Made by a program: the position numbers and the translations under genes. The notes under the pieces were generated by a model that had not been told where the DNA came from, ran no database searches, and saw nothing but the letters and a program-made list of their open reading frames with translations. From Halalkalicoccus jeotgali B3 (GTDB lineage Archaea; Halobacteriota; Halobacteria; Halobacteriales; Halalkalicoccaceae), in the NCBI RefSeq assembly GCF_000196895.1, contig NC_014297.1:1556119-1620118 (forward strand): 64,000 bases of DNA. The letters run 5' to 3'. Shown piece by piece: positions 61,158 to 64,000 of this stretch (position 1 is the first letter of the stretch; every line of letters starts with the position of its first letter).

Positions 61158-62462
61158 TCAGTTCACCGGGAGCGACCCCAGCACTGCGTCGGCGGCCGCG
61201 AGATACGTCTCCAGTTCGGCCTCGCCGTGGGCCCACGAGAGGTGCTGGCGCTTGTAGGGATTCGGCGTGAAAAAGTGCCCGCGCTCGCGCATCCCGCGTG
61301 CGAACGCGACGAACCGCTCCTCGTCGAGCCCGAGGACGTCCTCGTAGCGCTGTGGCTCGCCCGTCACGCCGAACTGTGGCGAAAAGACGCTGCCGTAGCC
61401 CACGACCCGCCCCTCGATCCCGTGTTCGGAAAACAGCCCGTCGAGTCCCTCACGATAGCGCTCACCGAGCGCCGTTATCTCCTCGATGACGGGCTCCGCA
61501 GAGAGCACCCGCAGCGTCTCGCTGGCGGCCGCCAGCCCGACGGGGTGGCCCGAGTACGTGCCGCTGATGACCACGCCGCTTGTGTTGTCGCCGCCAGCCT
61601 GGGCCATGAGGTCCTCGCGGCCACAGACCGCTGCGACGGGGTACCCGTTGCCCATCGCCTTCGCCAGCGCGGTCAGATCGGGCGTCACGCCGAGTTCGTG
61701 TTGCATTCCGCGCGCCGAGTGGCGAAAGCCCGTGATCACCTCGTCGAAGATCAGCGGCACGTCGTTTTCGGCCGTCGTTTCCCGAAGTGTTTCGAGGAAC
61801 CCCTCGTCGGGCACTAGACAGTCCACCGAGTGGGGGATCGGCTCACAGATCACCGCCCCGATGTCGTCGAATTCCGCGAAGGCTTCGACGACCGCCTCGG
61901 CGTCGTTAAAGGGGAGGACCTCGGTGTGGTCGACTGCCTCGGGGAGCATCCCGTCCGATTCGGGGTGGGTCTCGCCGACGCGCTCCCGCGGCGGGTACAC
62001 GCTGATGTCGACGTAATCGTGCCAGCCGTGATAACACCCCTCGAACTTGAGTACACGGTCGTTGCCCGTGTAGGCGCGTGCGAGTCTGATCGCGTGGTAG
62101 GTTGCCTCGGTGCCGCTGTTACAGAAGTTGACCATCTCCGCACTCGGAAGCAGGTCGACGACCCGTTCTGCGACCTCCACTTCTAGGGCCGTGGTCGCCG
62201 CCCCGTAGAGTACCCCGTCGTCGATCGTTGCTTTCGCTGCGTCGTCGACTGCGGGATGGCCGTGGCCCAACACGATCGGGCCGAAGGCGAGGTGGTAGTC
62301 AGTGAATTCCTCGCCGTCGACAGTTTCGAGGGTCGGACCACTCGACTCCGAAAACGCGACCTCGCCGAGATCGTACGCCTGTGCCCGCAGTCCCGTCTGT
62401 GCACCACCCGGGATCACCGCCCGCGCGCGTTCGACGACCGAGCGGCTCGTCGTGTCGTCCAT
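61158..62462 (-). CDS. Class III aminotransferase, glutamate-1-semialdehyde-mutase-like
   Basis: A 434-residue PLP enzyme. FCNSGTEATYHAIRLARA near residue 110, FEGCYHGWHD near 140, FDEVITGFRHS near 235 and the PLP lysine in LAKAMGNGYPVAAVCG near 262 follow the HemL layout. However the active-site lysine context differs from the usual GKIIGGGLP of HemL, so this may be a paralogue with another amine substrate rather than the tetrapyrrole enzyme. It is divergent from the flavoprotein gene. Confidence 0.83.
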   Translation of the reverse strand: MDDTTSRSVVERARAVIPGGAQTGLRAQAYDLGEVAFSESSGPTLETVDGEEFTDYHLAFGPIVLGHGHPAVDDAAKATIDDGVLYGAATTALEVEVAERVVDLLPSAEMVNFCNSGTEATYHAIRLARAYTGNDRVLKFEGCYHGWHDYVDISVYPPRERVGETHPESDGMLPEAVDHTEVLPFNDAEAVVEAFAEFDDIGAVICEPIPHSVDCLVPDEGFLETLRETTAENDVPLIFDEVITGFRHSARGMQHELGVTPDLTALAKAMGNGYPVAAVCGREDLMAQAGGDNTSGVVISGTYSGHPVGLAAASETLRVLSAEPVIEEITALGERYREGLDGLFSEHGIEGRVVGYGSVFSPQFGVTGEPQRYEDVLGLDEERFVAFARGMRERGHFFTPNPYKRQHLSWAHGEAELETYLAAADAVLGSLPVN

Positions 62463-62538
62463 ATCGGGGTCACTATGCAGGCCGCCCTAACGGTATCGAC
62501 TCGGAGGGAACTATGTCGGCGGCGACCCGACGGAGGGT

Positions 62539-63495
62539 ATGGAGATCGGGATCGTTGGCGCGGGCGTCGCCGGTATCGGGGTCGCATACGAACTTCGGGA
62601 GTCGAGCGCGGCGGTGACCGTCCTCGAGAAGGGCCAGGTCGTGGGCGGGCGGGCCGCGACCCGGCGGAAGAACGGCTGTATCTACGATTACGGTGCAAAC
62701 TACATCACGCCCGACGAGGACCTCGAACGTCTCGTTCGCGAGCGGGCGAGCGCACGACCGATCGGGATCGAGGCCCCGGTCTGGACGTTCGACGCCGACG
62801 GCGTGGTCACCCCGGGCGAGGACCGCGACCGACCCGCGCTGACTTACGCCGACGGGATCGCCCGCAAGGGTGAGCGCTGGCGGGTCGAAAGCGAGGACTT
62901 GGTGGAGACCTTCGATGCGCTCGTCTTGACGCCGCCGGCCCCGCAGACGGCCGCACTCCTGACGGACACAGACTGGGACGATCCCCTGCGGGACAGGCTC
63001 GTCGGCGGGATCGAAACGGTGTCCTATCGGACGATCCTCTCGATCGTGCTTCACTACCCGTTCGAGATCGACCGGCCCTACTACGCGCTCGTCAACACCG
63101 ACAAGGATCACGAGATCGGCTGGTGCTCCCGAGAGGAGTGCAAACCCGGCCACGTCCCCGACGGCCAGGCGCTGCTCGTCGTGCAGATGGCGCCCGAATG
63201 GTCGCTCGAACGCTACGGCGAGCCCGACGAGCGGATCGCCGATGCGGCCGCGCGACTGGCCGCCGACCTGCTCGACGAACCCCGGATCGCAACGCCCGAC
63301 TGGTGCGACCTCGGGCGCTTTCGACACGCACTGCCCGACGGCGCACCCGAAGCGGACGTCCTCTCGACGGCGGCGGATCGCTCGCTTCACTTCGCGGGCG
63401 ACTGGGTCACCGGGGAAGGACGAGTTGGAGCCGCCTTCGAGAGCGGGCGCGACCTCGGCCGGCGACTATCCCAGTCGGTCGACGAGCCCCGATAG
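62539..63495 (+). CDS. FAD-dependent amine-oxidase/renalase-like protein, probably shortened
   Basis: A 318-residue flavoprotein. N-terminal GIVGAGVAGIGVAYELRE and VVGGRAATRR bind FAD, and the C-terminal HFAGDWVTGEGRVGAAFESG closes the FAD site, as in renalase-like oxidoreductases. Between LTYADGIA and RKGERWRVESED (about residues 96-112) the strand-helix-strand of about 25-35 residues that normally precedes the GxxW strand seems to be missing. The frame stays open, so an in-frame deletion is likely; activity is uncertain. Confidence 0.8.
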   Translation: MEIGIVGAGVAGIGVAYELRESSAAVTVLEKGQVVGGRAATRRKNGCIYDYGANYITPDEDLERLVRERASARPIGIEAPVWTFDADGVVTPGEDRDRPALTYADGIARKGERWRVESEDLVETFDALVLTPPAPQTAALLTDTDWDDPLRDRLVGGIETVSYRTILSIVLHYPFEIDRPYYALVNTDKDHEIGWCSREECKPGHVPDGQALLVVQMAPEWSLERYGEPDERIADAAARLAADLLDEPRIATPDWCDLGRFRHALPDGAPEADVLSTAADRSLHFAGDWVTGEGRVGAAFESGRDLGRRLSQSVDEPR

Positions 63496-64000
63496 ATGGT
63501 CGATCCCGACCACGGCGACGACCGGGCCGGGTAGCTCGCCGAGCGCCTCGGCCATGCAGTCCTCGCGGATGGCGTCCCGGTGGCCGACGTACGGCGGCGA
63601 GAACGCGCTCGCGGCCCGCGCCATCGAGACGTGTGAGCGCTCGTCGGCGGCCAACTCCTCGATCCCGCCGGCCGGATCGCACTCGTAGGTGAACGATCGG
63701 TCGCCCTCGATCCCCCGGCGGCGACCGGGTTCGGTGGCGGCGAGTTGGCAGCGAAACGCACGCGCGCTCGCGGTCCGGACGCTCTCATAGAGCCGTTCGA
63801 GCGTCTCCGAATCGGGTTCCTCGCGCTCGACGTATCGGCGAAACGCGCGTGCGAACCCGGCTCCGGGCCCGTCGATCCCGACGACCGGCGCGTCGCTCGC
63901 GCGGATGGCGGCACTCATTTCGCCGCCCGAACCGCGATCCTCGCTGGCGTACGAGCGATACAACGCGAGCGCGAGCGGCGGGAGTTCGAGCGCGAGCGTC
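63466..64000 (-). CDS. TraB/GumN-like protein (C-terminal part, cut by window edge)
   Basis: At least 177 residues, open to the window edge. The visible end matches the TraB/GumN pattern: a GSGGEMSAAI start region, SPPYVGHRDAIREDCMAEAL and the closing VVAVVGIDHLSGLVDRLG (GxxH). Such proteins are proposed metalloproteases of the Tiki/TraB superfamily. It is convergent with the flavoprotein gene and overlaps it by 30 bases. Confidence 0.65.
   Translation of the reverse strand, partial: TLALELPPLALALYRSYASEDRGSGGEMSAAIRASDAPVVGIDGPGAGFARAFRRYVEREEPDSETLERLYESVRTASARAFRCQLAATEPGRRRGIEGDRSFTYECDPAGGIEELAADERSHVSMARAASAFSPPYVGHRDAIREDCMAEALGELPGPVVAVVGIDHLSGLVDRLG

Overview
The window comes from a haloarchaeon (class Halobacteria); I cannot name the genus. 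The reasons are GC-rich DNA, proteins rich in Asp and Glu, leaderless genes with TATA-like boxes 24-35 bases before the start codon, archaeal RNA polymerase subunits (RpoD, RpoF, RpoK, RpoN), eukaryote-like ribosomal proteins (L7Ae, S28e, L24e, L18e, L21e), diphthamide and mevalonate-pathway genes, and Tat-type lipoproteins.

Layout. 1-12.5 kb: a partial zinc alcohol dehydrogenase, a YqeC-like protein convergent with MobA (molybdenum cofactor), Trm112, a CbiX/DR2241 pair (cobalt or siroheme chelation), a receiver-PAS regulator, CysS, two tandem DUF6517-type lipoproteins, an M55 peptidase and a bacterio-opsin-activator-like regulator. 12.8-21.1 kb: a CopD-like membrane protein, tRNA-Thr(CGU), Trm5, DphB, VanZ, UppP, a double VOC protein, a PAP2 phosphatase and an OBG/DRG GTPase. 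21.2-25.2 kb: VNG_1110C-type protein and L11, then the L1-L10-L12 operon with a candidate L1 operator in its leader.

25.3-33.0 kb: a TctA-like permease gene is cut by a 6,395-bp AT-rich integrated element. A 14-bp core repeat lies at both junctions, and joining the two gene halves at the core gives one open frame of 414 residues. Each end also carries a pair of GTAATAC repeats at 10-bp spacing. The element encodes a ribbon-helix-helix protein coupled to a tyrosine integrase, a 1.36-kb stretch without a convincing gene, two proteins I do not recognise (one membrane-anchored), and a 496-residue protein ending in an Apea-like HEPN domain with an R-x4-H motif. This cargo is the best candidate for an undescribed, possibly anti-virus, system.

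33.0-49.4 kb: housekeeping genes return: an HVO_2753-type zinc protein with EF-1 beta, cystathionine synthase, an L21e-RpoF-DUF655-KsgA-MscS-HemK2 series, a split MetE pair, a PfkB kinase, an aldo/keto reductase, the L7Ae-S28e-L24e-Ndk operon (its L24e has lost the zinc motif), TmcA followed by a 55-residue Cys/His protein, and GluRS. 49.6-61.1 kb: the conserved archaeal information/isoprenoid supercluster on the minus strand, in transcription order tRNA-Ser, S13, S4, S11, RpoD, tRNA-Leu, L18e, L13, S9, RpoN, RpoK, enolase, S2, mevalonate kinase, isopentenyl phosphate kinase, a membrane protein, RNase J and a polyprenyl synthase. 61.1-64 kb: a glutamate-semialdehyde-mutase-like aminotransferase, a renalase-like flavoprotein that looks internally shortened, and a partial TraB/GumN-like gene.

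Many neighbours overlap by ATGA or GTGA, so translational coupling is the rule. Several intergenic gaps hold perfect short hairpins, notably just upstream of tRNA-Thr, between EF-1 beta and cystathionine synthase, and in the RNase J leader.
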